The position numbers were made by a program, and so were the translations under genes. A DNA stretch of 64,000 nucleotides from Pelagibacteraceae bacterium AG-325-E23 (lineage in GTDB: Bacteria; Pseudomonadota; Alphaproteobacteria; Pelagibacterales; Pelagibacteraceae): positions 1 to 64,000 of the forward strand of contig QBYG01000003.1 of NCBI GenBank assembly GCA_003282945.1. The letters are read 5' to 3'. The notes beneath the pieces were generated by a model. That model was not told where the DNA came from, did no database searches, and saw nothing but the letters and a program-made list of their open reading frames with translations. Below are positions 27,422-38,066 of this stretch, piece by piece; within the stretch, counting starts at the first letter, position 1, and every line of letters starts with the position of its first letter.

Positions 27422-29019
27422 TAAGCACTTGCTGGTGCATTATCTTTGAATAATTTATAATCAAGACTATCTATTAATGCTTTAAAAGATGCATCTATAA
27501 TGTTTGGAGAAACTCCAATTGTAAACCAGTTTTTTCCTTTAGAGTCTGTGCTTTCAATTGAAACTCTTGTTACAGCCTCTGTTCCTGTATTTAATATTCG
27601 TACTTTATAATCAACTAATCTAAGATCTTTAAGATAATCAGAGTATTTTGAAATTTTTTTTATATTGTTTCTAATTGCATTATCCAGGGCATTTACTGGC
27701 CCATTACCCTCACCTTCACAGATAATTGTTTCGCCATCTACTTCTAGCTCTGCTTTAGCAGATGAAATAATTTCTCCGGAGGAATTTTTTTTAACAGAGA
27801 CATCGTATGCCTTAATAATTAAGTATCTAGGTATTTCACCAACTATTCTTCTTGCTAATAATTCAAACGATGCGTCTGCACCATCGTAGCTATAGCCAAT
27901 AAATTCTCTTCCTTTAACTTCATCTAAAAGTTCTTTAATTTTTGGGTCATTTTTTTTGATATCAATTCCAATGGTTCCTAATCTAGATAATATATTTGAT
28001 TGTCCAGCTTGATCTGAAATAACTATATTTCTTACATTGCCAACTTCTTTTGGATCAATGTGTTCATAAGTTTTTGGGTTTTTTTGAACTGCCGAAACAT
28101 GCATTCCACCTTTATGTGAAAAAGCTGCAGCACCTACATAAGGCAAATGTTTGTTAGGTTTTCTGTTTAGAATTTCATCCAATAATCTAGAGCATTGTGT
28201 TAGATGTTTAATATTCTTGTCTTTTATATTTATTTCAAAATTGTTAGAAAACTCAGTTTTTAAATATAATGATGGTATGAGAGACATTAAGTTGGCGTTA
28301 CCACATCTTTCACCTAATCCATTAATCGTTCCCTGCACCTGTCTTACACCTGCTTGGATTGCAACTAAAGAATTTGCAACTGCATTTTCTGTATCATTGT
28401 GTGCATGAATTCCTAAATTTTTACCTGGAATATGTTTTGCTACATCCGTAACTATTTTTGATATTTCGTGAGGTAAGGTGCCGCCGTTGGTATCACACAA
28501 TATAATCCATCTAGCACCTTGATCATATGCAGATTTAATGCAACTTAAAGCGTATTCTTTATTTGATTTATAACCATCAAAAAAGTGCTCAGCATCAAAC
28601 ATGAATTCTTTTCCAGAATTGATTATATGTTTTGCGCTTTCACTAATATTTTTTAAATTTTGATCTTTGGATATGCCTAAAGCAATATCCACATGAAAAT
28701 CCCAAGACTTTCCAAATAAACAAATTGAATTTGCTTTAGAATTTATTAAAGATGAAATCATTGGATCATTCTCGGCGCTATGATCAGATTTTTTTGTCAT
28801 ACCAAAAGCTGTTAATATTGAATGATTAAAAGAATGTTGCTTGTTAAAAAACTCTGTATCCGTGGGATTAGCTCCAGGCCATCCTCCTTCTATGTAATCG
28901 ACACCAAGATTATCCAATGCTACAGAGATTTTTTCTTTGTCATCTAAAGAAAAATCTACTCCCTGTGTTTGTGCACCATCACGTAAAGTTGTGTCAAATA
29001 TGTATATTTTGTCCAACAT
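27421..29019 (-). CDS. cimA: Citramalate synthase
   Basis: IYIFDTTLRDGAQTQGVDFSLDDKEKI, GGWPGANPTDTEFF, LGIHAHNDTENAVANSLVAIQAGVRQVQGTINGLGERCGNANL. Confidence 0.93.
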   Translation of the reverse strand: MLDKIYIFDTTLRDGAQTQGVDFSLDDKEKISVALDNLGVDYIEGGWPGANPTDTEFFNKQHSFNHSILTAFGMTKKSDHSAENDPMISSLINSKANSICLFGKSWDFHVDIALGISKDQNLKNISESAKHIINSGKEFMFDAEHFFDGYKSNKEYALSCIKSAYDQGARWIILCDTNGGTLPHEISKIVTDVAKHIPGKNLGIHAHNDTENAVANSLVAIQAGVRQVQGTINGLGERCGNANLMSLIPSLYLKTEFSNNFEINIKDKNIKHLTQCSRLLDEILNRKPNKHLPYVGAAAFSHKGGMHVSAVQKNPKTYEHIDPKEVGNVRNIVISDQAGQSNILSRLGTIGIDIKKNDPKIKELLDEVKGREFIGYSYDGADASFELLARRIVGEIPRYLIIKAYDVSVKKNSSGEIISSAKAELEVDGETIICEGEGNGPVNALDNAIRNNIKKISKYSDYLKDLRLVDYKVRILNTGTEAVTRVSIESTDSKGKNWFTIGVSPNIIDASFKALIDSLDYKLFKDNAPASA

Positions 29020-30380
29020 TATTTAAATTTCCACGAGGTTTTACCATCTTTATCCTCTATTTGAACTCCTTTTTCCAAAAGCTCATTTCGAATTTTATCA
29101 GCTAATTCGTAATTTTTATCATCTCTAGCCTGATTTCTTTCTTTAATTTTTGTTTCAATTATCTCATCGCTTAAATCAGATTTATTTTTTTTAAATTTAT
29201 CCCATTCATCTTTAGTCTCCATTAACAATCCTACAAAATTACATGCAGATACAAATTCTTGTTTATCTTCCAAATTACCTGCTTGAGATTTTTCATATAG
29301 CTTATGGAGGTTGGCTATATATTTTGGTGTATTTAAATCGTCATACAAAGGATAAAGATCATCATCTGAGATAAGTTTGGGCTTATCCAGTTCTACATGG
29401 CTTTTATACCATTTATCGATTGTTTTTTGACTTTCCTCTAAAAGTTTGTCATTCCAATCTAAAGGCTGTCTATAGTGTGCGCTAATTAAAGCTAGTCTTA
29501 GAGCTTGACCATTCACATTATTTTTAAAATCACTTATTTTTAAAATATTACCTTGTGATTTAGCCATTTTTTCATTTGATAAGGTTATAAATCCATTATG
29601 TACCCAATAATTTGAAAAAACTTCAGTATCATTAGCACAACGTGATTGTGCAATTTCATTTTCATGATGTGGAAATATCAAATCTCTGCCTCCCCCGTGA
29701 ATATCAAACTTATCACCAAGATATTTTTTGGACATAACTGAACATTCTAAATGCCAGCCTGGCCTTCCCTTTCCCCACGGTGATGGCCAGCTTGGCTCAT
29801 CTTCACTTGAGGGTTTCCATAATACAAAGTCTTCAGCATTTTTCTTATTAGTTGATACTTCTACTCTGGACCCAGATATTAAATCTTTTATTTTTTTATT
29901 TGATAATTTTCCATAATCCTTAAATTTTTTAACCTCAAAATAAATATGTTTCTTGCTCTCATAAGCAAAATCTTTCTCTATTAAACTACTGATCATATCG
30001 ATCATTTCATTTATATTTTCTGTTGCTTTGGGTTGAAAGTTAGGTTCCTCACAATTAAGATAATTACAATCTTCTTGGAAATTTATGTTTATCTTATTAG
30101 TTAATTCAGAGATTGAAATTTTTTTATCTTTTGCAGATTGAATTATTTTATCATCAATATCTGTAATATTCCTGACATACGTAACATTGTCTTTACCGTA
30201 TTTACATTTTAAAACTTTAAAAAGAATATCAAATACAACTAGTGGCCTTGCATTACCTATATGTGGATCATCATAAACTGTAGGACCACAAACATACATT
30301 TTAACTTTATTTTTATCTATTGGCTGAAACTTTTCTTTTTTTCCACCATAGCTATTTGTTAAAAAAATATCTTTATTCAT
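29019..30380 (-). CDS. cysS: Cysteinyl-tRNA synthetase
   Basis: MYVCGPTVYDDPHIGNARPLVVFD, GRPGWHLECSVMSKKYLG, HGGGRDLIFPHHENEIAQS, EKMAKSQGN. Confidence 0.97.
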   Translation of the reverse strand: MNKDIFLTNSYGGKKEKFQPIDKNKVKMYVCGPTVYDDPHIGNARPLVVFDILFKVLKCKYGKDNVTYVRNITDIDDKIIQSAKDKKISISELTNKININFQEDCNYLNCEEPNFQPKATENINEMIDMISSLIEKDFAYESKKHIYFEVKKFKDYGKLSNKKIKDLISGSRVEVSTNKKNAEDFVLWKPSSEDEPSWPSPWGKGRPGWHLECSVMSKKYLGDKFDIHGGGRDLIFPHHENEIAQSRCANDTEVFSNYWVHNGFITLSNEKMAKSQGNILKISDFKNNVNGQALRLALISAHYRQPLDWNDKLLEESQKTIDKWYKSHVELDKPKLISDDDLYPLYDDLNTPKYIANLHKLYEKSQAGNLEDKQEFVSACNFVGLLMETKDEWDKFKKNKSDLSDEIIETKIKERNQARDDKNYELADKIRNELLEKGVQIEDKDGKTSWKFK

Positions 30381-30425
30381 TATTCAAGGAATATACTTTA
30401 ATTATAGATTTGTGAATCTATTTGA

Positions 30426-31163
30426 TTAGCTTGGAATCTTGCAAACTGGAATTGGATCCATTTTATGCAAATTTGCGTTTCTTATTTGGATATATTTTTC
30501 TCTATTTTTTGAATTTTCATTTTCCATTGCTTCTTCAAGTTCTTTATAACTTAAGCCAAGCTGACCTTCATCAGTCCTGCCATCATCCCATAAACCATCT
30601 GTTGGGGGTGCATCTATAATCTCTTGTAAAATTTTTAATTCTTTTCCTAATTCCCAAACTTCTGTTTTATTACAGTCAGCTATTGGAGATATATCAACTC
30701 CACCATCTCCATACTTTGTATAAAAACCTACTCCAAAATCTTCAACTTTATTTCCAGTGCCAACTACTATTCCTTTATTGGCTGCTGCAACTTGATACAA
30801 AGTTGTCATTCTTAATCTGGCTCTAGAGTTTGCCATACCATGCAAACTATTAAAATCTTTTAAAGTGTTTTCAAATGTAGAAAATAGACTGTCCAGCTCA
30901 ACAGTAATACCTTCAACATTTTTAAAATTTTGTTTTAGCCATTCCTGATGCTTTACACTTAAATCATGTTGTGCGCTATTTTGTTTTATTGGCATAGACA
31001 AGACGATTGTTTTAAGTCCTGTCATTGCACTTAAGGTGCTCGAAACAGAAGAATCAATTCCTCCAGAAATTCCAATTACTAGAGACTCGGCTTTTTTTGG
31101 CATCAAATTAACGTAATTCAATATCCAGTCTTTAATAAATTTAACTTTTTGGTTAGGTTTCAT
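30426..31163 (-). CDS. nadE: NAD(+) synthetase
   Basis: VIGISGGIDSSVSSTL, NSRARLRMTTLYQVAA, GTGNKVEDFGVGFYTKYGDGGVDISPIAD. Confidence 0.95.
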   Translation of the reverse strand: MKPNQKVKFIKDWILNYVNLMPKKAESLVIGISGGIDSSVSSTLSAMTGLKTIVLSMPIKQNSAQHDLSVKHQEWLKQNFKNVEGITVELDSLFSTFENTLKDFNSLHGMANSRARLRMTTLYQVAAANKGIVVGTGNKVEDFGVGFYTKYGDGGVDISPIADCNKTEVWELGKELKILQEIIDAPPTDGLWDDGRTDEGQLGLSYKELEEAMENENSKNREKYIQIRNANLHKMDPIPVCKIPS

Positions 31164-31200
31164 ACGTAAAATATAATAATTAATTTAAAAAATTAAATGA

Positions 31201-32580
31201 TTAAGATGCCGCTCTAATACCGTTTTTAGCATACAAGGTATTCTTTTTAATCTCATCTGAAATTAAAAAAGCTAACTCTAGGGCTTGGTTAGCATTAAGT
31301 CTTGGATCACATTGAGTGTGATATCTACTTGATAAATCTGTATCTGATATTTTTTGTGCTCCACCAGTACATTCTGTCACATTTTGACCAGTCATTTCAA
31401 TATGAAGTCCTCCTGCATATGATCCTTCGCTTTGATGTACGCCAAATACATTTTTAACTTCATTTAAAACGTTGTTAAAAGGTCTTGTTTTAAATCCTGT
31501 AGTTGATTTAATCGTATTTCCATGCATCGGGTCACATGACCAGATAACGTTAAGTCCCTCTTTTTTAATTCCTCGTATAAGTTTTGGTAAATATTTTTCT
31601 ACTTGATCATGGCCAAATCTAGAAATTAATGTAATTTTACCTTTTTCATTTTTAGGATTTATCAGCTCACAAATTTTAGCTATCTCTTCAGGTTTAGAAG
31701 TTGGACCACATTTAATTCCAATTGGATTTTCAATACCTCTGCAAAATTCGACATGACCACCATCAATTTGCCTTGTTCTGTCACCTATCCATACAAAATG
31801 TGCTGAAGTATCATGATATTCTCCAGTAGTAGAATCTATTCTTGTCATAGTTTCCTCAAATGGTAAATGCAAAGCTTCGTGCGATGTCCAGAAATTAACA
31901 GTGTATAATCTTCTGTTAAAATCTGATGTAATTCCACAAGCTTCCATAAAAGCTAGAGCATCTGCAATTTTATCTTCTAATTCCTTAAATTTTTTAGCTT
32001 GTGCAGCAGATTTGATATAACCTAGATTCCATAGATGGACTTTTTTTAAATCAGCAAATCCACCATTAGAAAATGCTCTTATTAAATTTAATGTAGAGGC
32101 TGATTGAGAGTATGCTCTAAATAATCTTTTTGGATCTGGAACTCTCGCTGCTTCAGTAAATTCCATACCATTAATATTGTCTCCTAGATAACTTGGTAGC
32201 TCTACATCCCCTTGCTTTTCTATAGGAGCACTTCTAGGTTTTGAAAACTGACCAGCAATTCTTCCTAGTTTTACTACTGGCAAAGATGCTGAATAAGTTA
32301 ATACTAATGACATTTGAAGCATTAGTTTAAAATAATCTCTAATATTATCTGGATTAAATTCTGCAAAGCTCTCAGCACAATCTCCACCTTGTAATAAGAA
32401 AGCCTTACCATCAACAACGTTTGCGAGTTGATCTTTAAGATGTCTAGTTTCACCCGCGAATACTAAAGGAGGGAAATTTTTTAATTTATTTAAGACTGAA
32501 TTTAATTCCTCTTCATCCTTATACTCAGGGATGTGCTTAACTGGATGGTTTCTCCAACTATTTGCTTTCCATTTTTTCAT
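31201..32580 (-). CDS. 3-deoxy-7-phosphoheptulonate synthase, class II
   Basis: AFLLQGGDCAESF, RIAGQFSKPRSAP, WIGDRTRQIDGGHVEFCRGIENPIGIKCGP, GLHIEMTGQNVTECTGG. Confidence 0.95.
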   Translation of the reverse strand: MKKWKANSWRNHPVKHIPEYKDEEELNSVLNKLKNFPPLVFAGETRHLKDQLANVVDGKAFLLQGGDCAESFAEFNPDNIRDYFKLMLQMSLVLTYSASLPVVKLGRIAGQFSKPRSAPIEKQGDVELPSYLGDNINGMEFTEAARVPDPKRLFRAYSQSASTLNLIRAFSNGGFADLKKVHLWNLGYIKSAAQAKKFKELEDKIADALAFMEACGITSDFNRRLYTVNFWTSHEALHLPFEETMTRIDSTTGEYHDTSAHFVWIGDRTRQIDGGHVEFCRGIENPIGIKCGPTSKPEEIAKICELINPKNEKGKITLISRFGHDQVEKYLPKLIRGIKKEGLNVIWSCDPMHGNTIKSTTGFKTRPFNNVLNEVKNVFGVHQSEGSYAGGLHIEMTGQNVTECTGGAQKISDTDLSSRYHTQCDPRLNANQALELAFLISDEIKKNTLYAKNGIRAAS

Positions 32581-32633
32581 AATACAATCAGGAAGTGTAT
32601 ATACACATGAATTAAAAAAGTAAATTATTTAAA

Positions 32634-33359
32634 TTATGAAGATAATTTAAAAACAATAATACCAATAATTTCCCTAAAAAATAAGTTAAAATTAGCTAAA
32701 TTACTACTTATGTTAAAATCTTGGTAAATATTTATCAATGAACTTTGACGATTTGTTTTTGGATCAACAACATAAGGTATTAACTTTAAGCCAAAATCTT
32801 TTGCAATGATTACAGATCTCTTCATATGGTAAGCAGATGTAATTAAAACTGTTTTTGAATCATTAAGGTTTAATTTTTCAATTTCTTTAAAATTTTCTAT
32901 TGTATTTCTTGATTTACCGACAAATTTAACTCTTGTCATATCAAAATTCAACTCCTCATAAATTTTTTTAGCTTTATTAATTTCATCATTCATATTGCTC
33001 TTTATTAAATATGCATTTCCACCAACATAATAGATTTCTGTATTTTTATATTTATTTCCTAATTTGATTGAAGCTAACAACCTGTAATCAGAACCTGATA
33101 ATACTACAATATTATCCATATTTTGATAACTCTCTTTGTTTAAAAAATCTTTTTCAAGATACTTTAATCCAAAATTTCCAATAGGTAGAAAGGAAATAAT
33201 TGATAATAAAAAGATAGTGATAGTCAATAATTTAAAAATAATCTTTTTTTTATTTTTATAATAAATAATAAATAAAATTATTAGTGCTAAAAATAATAAA
33301 TTAGTTGGATTTAATAATGGTGCTAAAATTTTTGATAAGTAAAAGTACAAATTATTCAA
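32634..33359 (-). CDS. YdcF/ElyC-family DUF218 membrane protein
   Basis: NIVVLSGSDYRLLASIKLGNKYKNTEIYYVGG, SRNTIENFKEIEKL, VLITSAYHMKRSVIIAKDFGL. Confidence 0.85.
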   Translation of the reverse strand: MNNLYFYLSKILAPLLNPTNLLFLALIILFIIYYKNKKKIIFKLLTITIFLLSIISFLPIGNFGLKYLEKDFLNKESYQNMDNIVVLSGSDYRLLASIKLGNKYKNTEIYYVGGNAYLIKSNMNDEINKAKKIYEELNFDMTRVKFVGKSRNTIENFKEIEKLNLNDSKTVLITSAYHMKRSVIIAKDFGLKLIPYVVDPKTNRQSSLINIYQDFNISSNLANFNLFFREIIGIIVFKLSS

Positions 33360-35172
33360 CTGTTACAGATTTTGCTAAATTTCTTGGTTTATCAATATCA
33401 TAACCTTTTTCAAGTGCTGAATAAAAAGCGAGTTTTTGTAGAGGTATAGTTACTAGAAACGGAATTAATTCATCATTTAATTTATCAACTTCTATTTGTT
33501 CCCAGATATTTTCAGAAACAACCTCATCTTTATTTTTATTTGTTATCAGTAAAACCTTTGCCCCTCTTGCAATAACTTCCTGCATATTTGACATTGTTTT
33601 TTTATAATGATCGTCTCTAGGTGCTATAACGACTACCGGCATACCTTCTTCTATCAAAGCTAATGGTCCATGCTTCATTTCACCCGCAGGATAACCCTCG
33701 GCATGAACATAGGCTAATTCTTTTAACTTCAAGGCGCCCTCTAAAGCAATTGGAAAAGAGTAACCTCTGCCTAAAAACATACATCCTTTAGCATGCGCAA
33801 AAACTTTACCAATATTTAAAAGTTTATGATCTAATTTAAGTGTTTTTTTTGCTGAATTAGACAATGATAGTAAATTTTTAATTTTAGATTGATATTCTTT
33901 CTTTGTAATAAATTTTTGATCAAATGAAATTTTTATAGATAGAATATATAGCACTAACATTTGTCCAAGAAATGCTTTTGTAGATGCAACACCAATTTCT
34001 TGGCCACAATAAATAGGTAAAACTAAATCAGCATCTCTCGCTATTGAACTTTCAACTACGTTTACAACTGCACAAGTTTTCATTTTATTTTTTTTACATA
34101 ATTCTAAAGCTGCATAAGTATCTGCAGTTTCGCCAGATTGTGAAACAAAAACATACAAGCAATCTTTTTTAAACCTAACCTTTCGATATCTAAATTCTGA
34201 AGCTATATCGATACTAACATCGAGACTTGTATTTTGTTCCAGCCAATACTTTGCTACTAAACATGAGTGGTAGGCTGTACCACAACCAATGAGTACAATT
34301 GATTGAAATGAATTTGTCTTCCAAGGAAAATTATAAATATTAATCTGATTGTTATATTTATCAACATACTCATTTATGCAATCATTAATAGTAGACGGCT
34401 GCTCGTCTATTTCTTTTTCCATGAAATATTTATAGTCTCCTTTGTCATAATGAATATCTGCTTTAGAGAGATTCATTACTTTTTTATTTATTTTTACTCC
34501 ATTACCCTCAAAAAACTCTATTTGATCTTTTTTAATAATACAAAATTCTCCATCCTCTAAGTAAGAAATTTTGTTTGTCATAGATTTTAGTGCGTATGAG
34601 TCTGACCCTAGATAATTTTCATTTGGCCCATATCCCACAGCCAAAGGTGATCCTCTCCTAGCACCAACCATCAAATCATTTCGATCTTTAAAAATTATAC
34701 CTAGAGCAAAACTACCGTGAAGTTTTTTTAAAACCTTAATGATAGTATTTTTCAAAGAATTTTTTTTTAAGTAATCTGTAACAAGGTGAGCTATTACCTC
34801 AGTGTCAGTTTGTGATTTAAATACATATCCCTTTTTCTCTAAAAGTTTTTTTAAAATTGTTGAATTTTCTATAATGCCATTATGTACAACTGAAACCTGT
34901 TCTGATGAATGTGGATGTGCATTAATTTTGCTTGGTTTCCCGTGAGTTGCCCATCTTACATGACCTATACCAATATCTCCTTGAAGATTAAATTTTGATA
35001 TGTCTTTTTCTAATACATCAACTCTACCTTCGCACTTTACCTCATTAATAATTCCATCAACTAGAGTTGCAATTCCTGCAGAGTCATATCCTCTATATTC
35101 TAGTTTTTTTAAAGAATTGACTATTCTACTAGAAACTTCTTTTGTACTTATTATCCCTATTATTCCGCACAT
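33352..35172 (-). CDS. glmS: Glutamine--fructose-6-phosphate aminotransferase (isomerizing)
   Basis: MCGIIGIISTKE, RGYDSAGIA, GHVRWATHGKPS, SQSGETADTYAAL, LKELAYVHAEGYPAGEMKHGPLALI, C-term KPRNLAKSVTVE. Confidence 0.97.
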   Translation of the reverse strand: MCGIIGIISTKEVSSRIVNSLKKLEYRGYDSAGIATLVDGIINEVKCEGRVDVLEKDISKFNLQGDIGIGHVRWATHGKPSKINAHPHSSEQVSVVHNGIIENSTILKKLLEKKGYVFKSQTDTEVIAHLVTDYLKKNSLKNTIIKVLKKLHGSFALGIIFKDRNDLMVGARRGSPLAVGYGPNENYLGSDSYALKSMTNKISYLEDGEFCIIKKDQIEFFEGNGVKINKKVMNLSKADIHYDKGDYKYFMEKEIDEQPSTINDCINEYVDKYNNQINIYNFPWKTNSFQSIVLIGCGTAYHSCLVAKYWLEQNTSLDVSIDIASEFRYRKVRFKKDCLYVFVSQSGETADTYAALELCKKNKMKTCAVVNVVESSIARDADLVLPIYCGQEIGVASTKAFLGQMLVLYILSIKISFDQKFITKKEYQSKIKNLLSLSNSAKKTLKLDHKLLNIGKVFAHAKGCMFLGRGYSFPIALEGALKLKELAYVHAEGYPAGEMKHGPLALIEEGMPVVVIAPRDDHYKKTMSNMQEVIARGAKVLLITNKNKDEVVSENIWEQIEVDKLNDELIPFLVTIPLQKLAFYSALEKGYDIDKPRNLAKSVTVE

Positions 35173-35793
35173 TTATTTTTTCTTTTTATAATTTTTTATT
35201 TCAATTTGCTCAGCTCTTGTTAAAGCTAGTGCATTTTTTGAAACTTTTTTTGTTATAACTGATCCTGCACCAATTGTACTTTTTTTTTCAATCTTAATTG
35301 GAGCAACAAGTGATGAATTTGAGCCAACAAAAACACCGTCATTAATTATTGTTTTGCTTTTTTTAACTCCATCATAATTACATGTAATTGTTCCAGCGCC
35401 AATGTTTACTTTTTTTCCTAAATTTGAGTCACCAATATATGAAAGGTGATTTAATTTAGTGTCTTTACCAATAATACTTTTTTTTACCTCGACAAAGTTT
35501 CCAACTTTAGATCCTGATTTAAGAATTGTTCCTGGTCTTATTCTTGCATATGGTCCAATGTTCACATTATTTTCAATTTTTACACCTTCTAAATGAGAAA
35601 AAGATAAAATTCTTACATTATTTCCAACTGATACTTTTTCAGAAATAACTACATACGGTTCAATAGTTACATTTTTACCAATTTTTGTATCTTTAGAAAA
35701 AAATACTGTTTCTGGTGCAATCATTTTCACATCTTTTTTTAAAAATTTGTTTCTTAACTTTGTTTGAATATTTGTTATTTTTTTTGGTTTCAT
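35173..35793 (-). CDS. Stand-alone left-handed beta-helix acetyltransferase equivalent to the GlmU C-terminal domain
   Basis: GPYARIRPGTILKSGSKVGNFVEVKKSIIGKDTKLNHLSYIGD, VNIGAGTITCNYDGVKKSKTIINDGVFVGSNSSLVAPI; no N-terminal nucleotidyltransferase domain. Confidence 0.88.
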   Translation of the reverse strand: MKPKKITNIQTKLRNKFLKKDVKMIAPETVFFSKDTKIGKNVTIEPYVVISEKVSVGNNVRILSFSHLEGVKIENNVNIGPYARIRPGTILKSGSKVGNFVEVKKSIIGKDTKLNHLSYIGDSNLGKKVNIGAGTITCNYDGVKKSKTIINDGVFVGSNSSLVAPIKIEKKSTIGAGSVITKKVSKNALALTRAEQIEIKNYKKKK

Positions 35794-35861
35794 TTGATAT
35801 TTTTATATATTTGGGTATTAGTTTAATTAATTCACAATATATTTCTTAATAATACTTTTAA

Positions 35862-36548
35862 ATGACTCATAAATTTACAATTCTCTTTGATTTAGATGGA
35901 ACTTTAATAGACACAGCTCCTGATTTAATGAATGCCCATAATCATGTTATGAAAAAATTTGGTTATGAGACTAGGTCAACTGATGAAATCAGAAATTTAG
36001 TTGGAAAAGGCGCTGAGTCAATGATTGGTCGATCAATGTGGAATCAGGCAAAAAAAGAGTTAAAAAAAATTGATGATAAAGAAATTAAATCTCAAATGGT
36101 TAAAGAATTTATAGATTATTATGGAAAAAATATTGCCAATGAAAGTAAACTAATCAGGGGGGTAGAAGAATTCCTAGTTTGGTGCAAAAAAAATAAAATT
36201 TCTATGGCTGTATGTACTAATAAAACAGAACATTTGGCAGTTGACCTTCTTAAGAAAATAAAAATTTATGATTATTTTGAATATGTTGCTGGTTATAATA
36301 CATTTGAATACTGCAAACCTGATCCAAGACATTTGACAAGTGTAATAGAAATTTTACAAGGAGATATTAAAAAAACGATTATGGTTGGTGATAGCGAAAC
36401 AGATGCAGAGTCAGCAAAAGCTGCGAATATGCCATTTATTTTAGTTGAAGGTGGTTATACTGATCAAAATCCTGATGAGATTTATCACAATTATCTTGTT
36501 AAAGATTTTATTAATTTGGAAAAATTAGTGTTGCCGTATATTAATTAA
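35862..36548 (+). CDS. gph: HAD-superfamily phosphoglycolate phosphatase-like
   Basis: FTILFDLDGTLIDTAPDLMNAHN, MAVCTNKTEHLAVDLLKKI, KPDPRHL, MVGDSETDAESAKAA. Confidence 0.88.
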   Translation: MTHKFTILFDLDGTLIDTAPDLMNAHNHVMKKFGYETRSTDEIRNLVGKGAESMIGRSMWNQAKKELKKIDDKEIKSQMVKEFIDYYGKNIANESKLIRGVEEFLVWCKKNKISMAVCTNKTEHLAVDLLKKIKIYDYFEYVAGYNTFEYCKPDPRHLTSVIEILQGDIKKTIMVGDSETDAESAKAANMPFILVEGGYTDQNPDEIYHNYLVKDFINLEKLVLPYIN

Positions 36549-36563
36549 AAAAAAGGAAACATT

Positions 36564-38066
36564 TTGATATTACATAAAGTAAAAGTTTATCCATCAAAAA
36601 TTGCTCTACCAAAGAAAAAGCAATTAGCTTGGAAAATTGCAGAGATAGCATCTGATAATGCTAAATTAAATAATGATGCAATTGAAATGTCAATTAACAG
36701 AATTATTGATAATGCTTCTGTTGCAATAGCTTCATTAAATAGAAATCCAGTTATATCAGCACGTGAAATGGCTAAAGCACATTTAAGAAATAGTGGATCA
36801 ACATTATTTGGGGTTAATTCAAAAATAAAATTTGATGCTGAATGGGCAGCTTGGGCAAATGGAACAGCTGTTAGAGAATTAGATTTTCACGATACTTTTT
36901 TAGCTGCGGACTATAGCCACCCAGGAGATAATATTCCTCCAATTTTAGCCGTTGCTCAAAAACTCAAAAAAAATGGAATAGACCTTTTAAGGGGAATTAT
37001 TACCGCTTACGAAGTTCAAGTAAATTTAGTGAAAGGAGTTTGTCTTCATAAACACAAAATAGACCATATTGCACATCTAGGACCAAGTGTAGCTGCTGGG
37101 ATTGGTTCTATGTTAAAATTAAATACTGAAACTATTTATCAAGCTGTTCAGCAAGCCCTTCACGTTACAATTTCGACTCGTCAATCTAGAAAAGGCGCAA
37201 TTTCAAGTTGGAAAGCGTATGCACCAGCACATGCAGGTAAATTAGCCATAGAAGCTGTTGATAGAGCAATGAGAGGAGAAGGTGCACCTAGTCCTATCTA
37301 TGAGGGAGAAGACAGTGTTATTGCTAGAATATTAGATGGAAAAAATGCAAAGTATAACGTTCCATTGCCTAAAAAGAATGAACCTAAAAAAGCAATTCTT
37401 GAAACATATACAAAAGAATATTCAGCAGAATACCAAGCTCAAGCACTAATAGATATTGGCAAAAAATTAAATAAGAGAATTCAAGATTTAAAAAGTATAA
37501 AAAAAATTGATATTTACACTAGTCACCATACTCATTTTGTGATCGGGACAGGTGCAAATGATCCTCAAAAAATGGATCCAAACGCTTCAAGAGAAACTTT
37601 AGATCACTCAATAATGTATATTTTTGCTGTAGCTTTAGAAGATGCAGATTGGCATCATGAAAAATCTTATACAAAAGCAAGGGCAAACAAGAAAAGTACT
37701 ATTAAATTATGGAAATCTATAACAACTCATGAAGATAAAAAATGGACAAAAAAATATCATCATCCTGATCCAAAAAAGAAATCATTTGGTGCAAGAATTG
37801 TTGTAACTTTAAATAATGATAAAAAGATATCTGAAGAATTAGAAAGAGCTGATGCACATCCATATGGCGCAAGACCTTTTAAAAGAAAAGACTATATTAA
37901 AAAATTTTTAACACTAACTGAAAATATTATATCCAAAAAAGAAAGCGATAGGTTTTTGAAATCTGTTCAAAATTTAAAAAAATTGAAAAAAGGCAATCTT
38001 GACAAATTAAATATTGAAACAAGTAAAAAATATTTAAAAAATAATAAAAAAAAGGGAATCTTTTAA
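36564..38066 (+). CDS. prpD: 2-methylcitrate dehydratase PrpD
   Basis: MmgE/PrpD family features ([36 protein letters not shown]); followed by prpB and prpC. Confidence 0.93.
   Translation: MILHKVKVYPSKIALPKKKQLAWKIAEIASDNAKLNNDAIEMSINRIIDNASVAIASLNRNPVISAREMAKAHLRNSGSTLFGVNSKIKFDAEWAAWANGTAVRELDFHDTFLAADYSHPGDNIPPILAVAQKLKKNGIDLLRGIITAYEVQVNLVKGVCLHKHKIDHIAHLGPSVAAGIGSMLKLNTETIYQAVQQALHVTISTRQSRKGAISSWKAYAPAHAGKLAIEAVDRAMRGEGAPSPIYEGEDSVIARILDGKNAKYNVPLPKKNEPKKAILETYTKEYSAEYQAQALIDIGKKLNKRIQDLKSIKKIDIYTSHHTHFVIGTGANDPQKMDPNASRETLDHSIMYIFAVALEDADWHHEKSYTKARANKKSTIKLWKSITTHEDKKWTKKYHHPDPKKKSFGARIVVTLNNDKKISEELERADAHPYGARPFKRKDYIKKFLTLTENIISKKESDRFLKSVQNLKKLKKGNLDKLNIETSKKYLKNNKKKGIF

Noticed and set aside
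27665-29916. Plus-strand ORFs 27665..27889, 28151..28408, 28917..29105, 29728..29916
   Set aside because: Antisense to cimA and cysS, no recognisable products
30404-30421. Inverted repeat ATAGATT-tgtg-AATCTAT between cysS and nadE
   Set aside because: Short AT-rich 7-bp stem without U-tract; expected by chance in such AT-rich DNA
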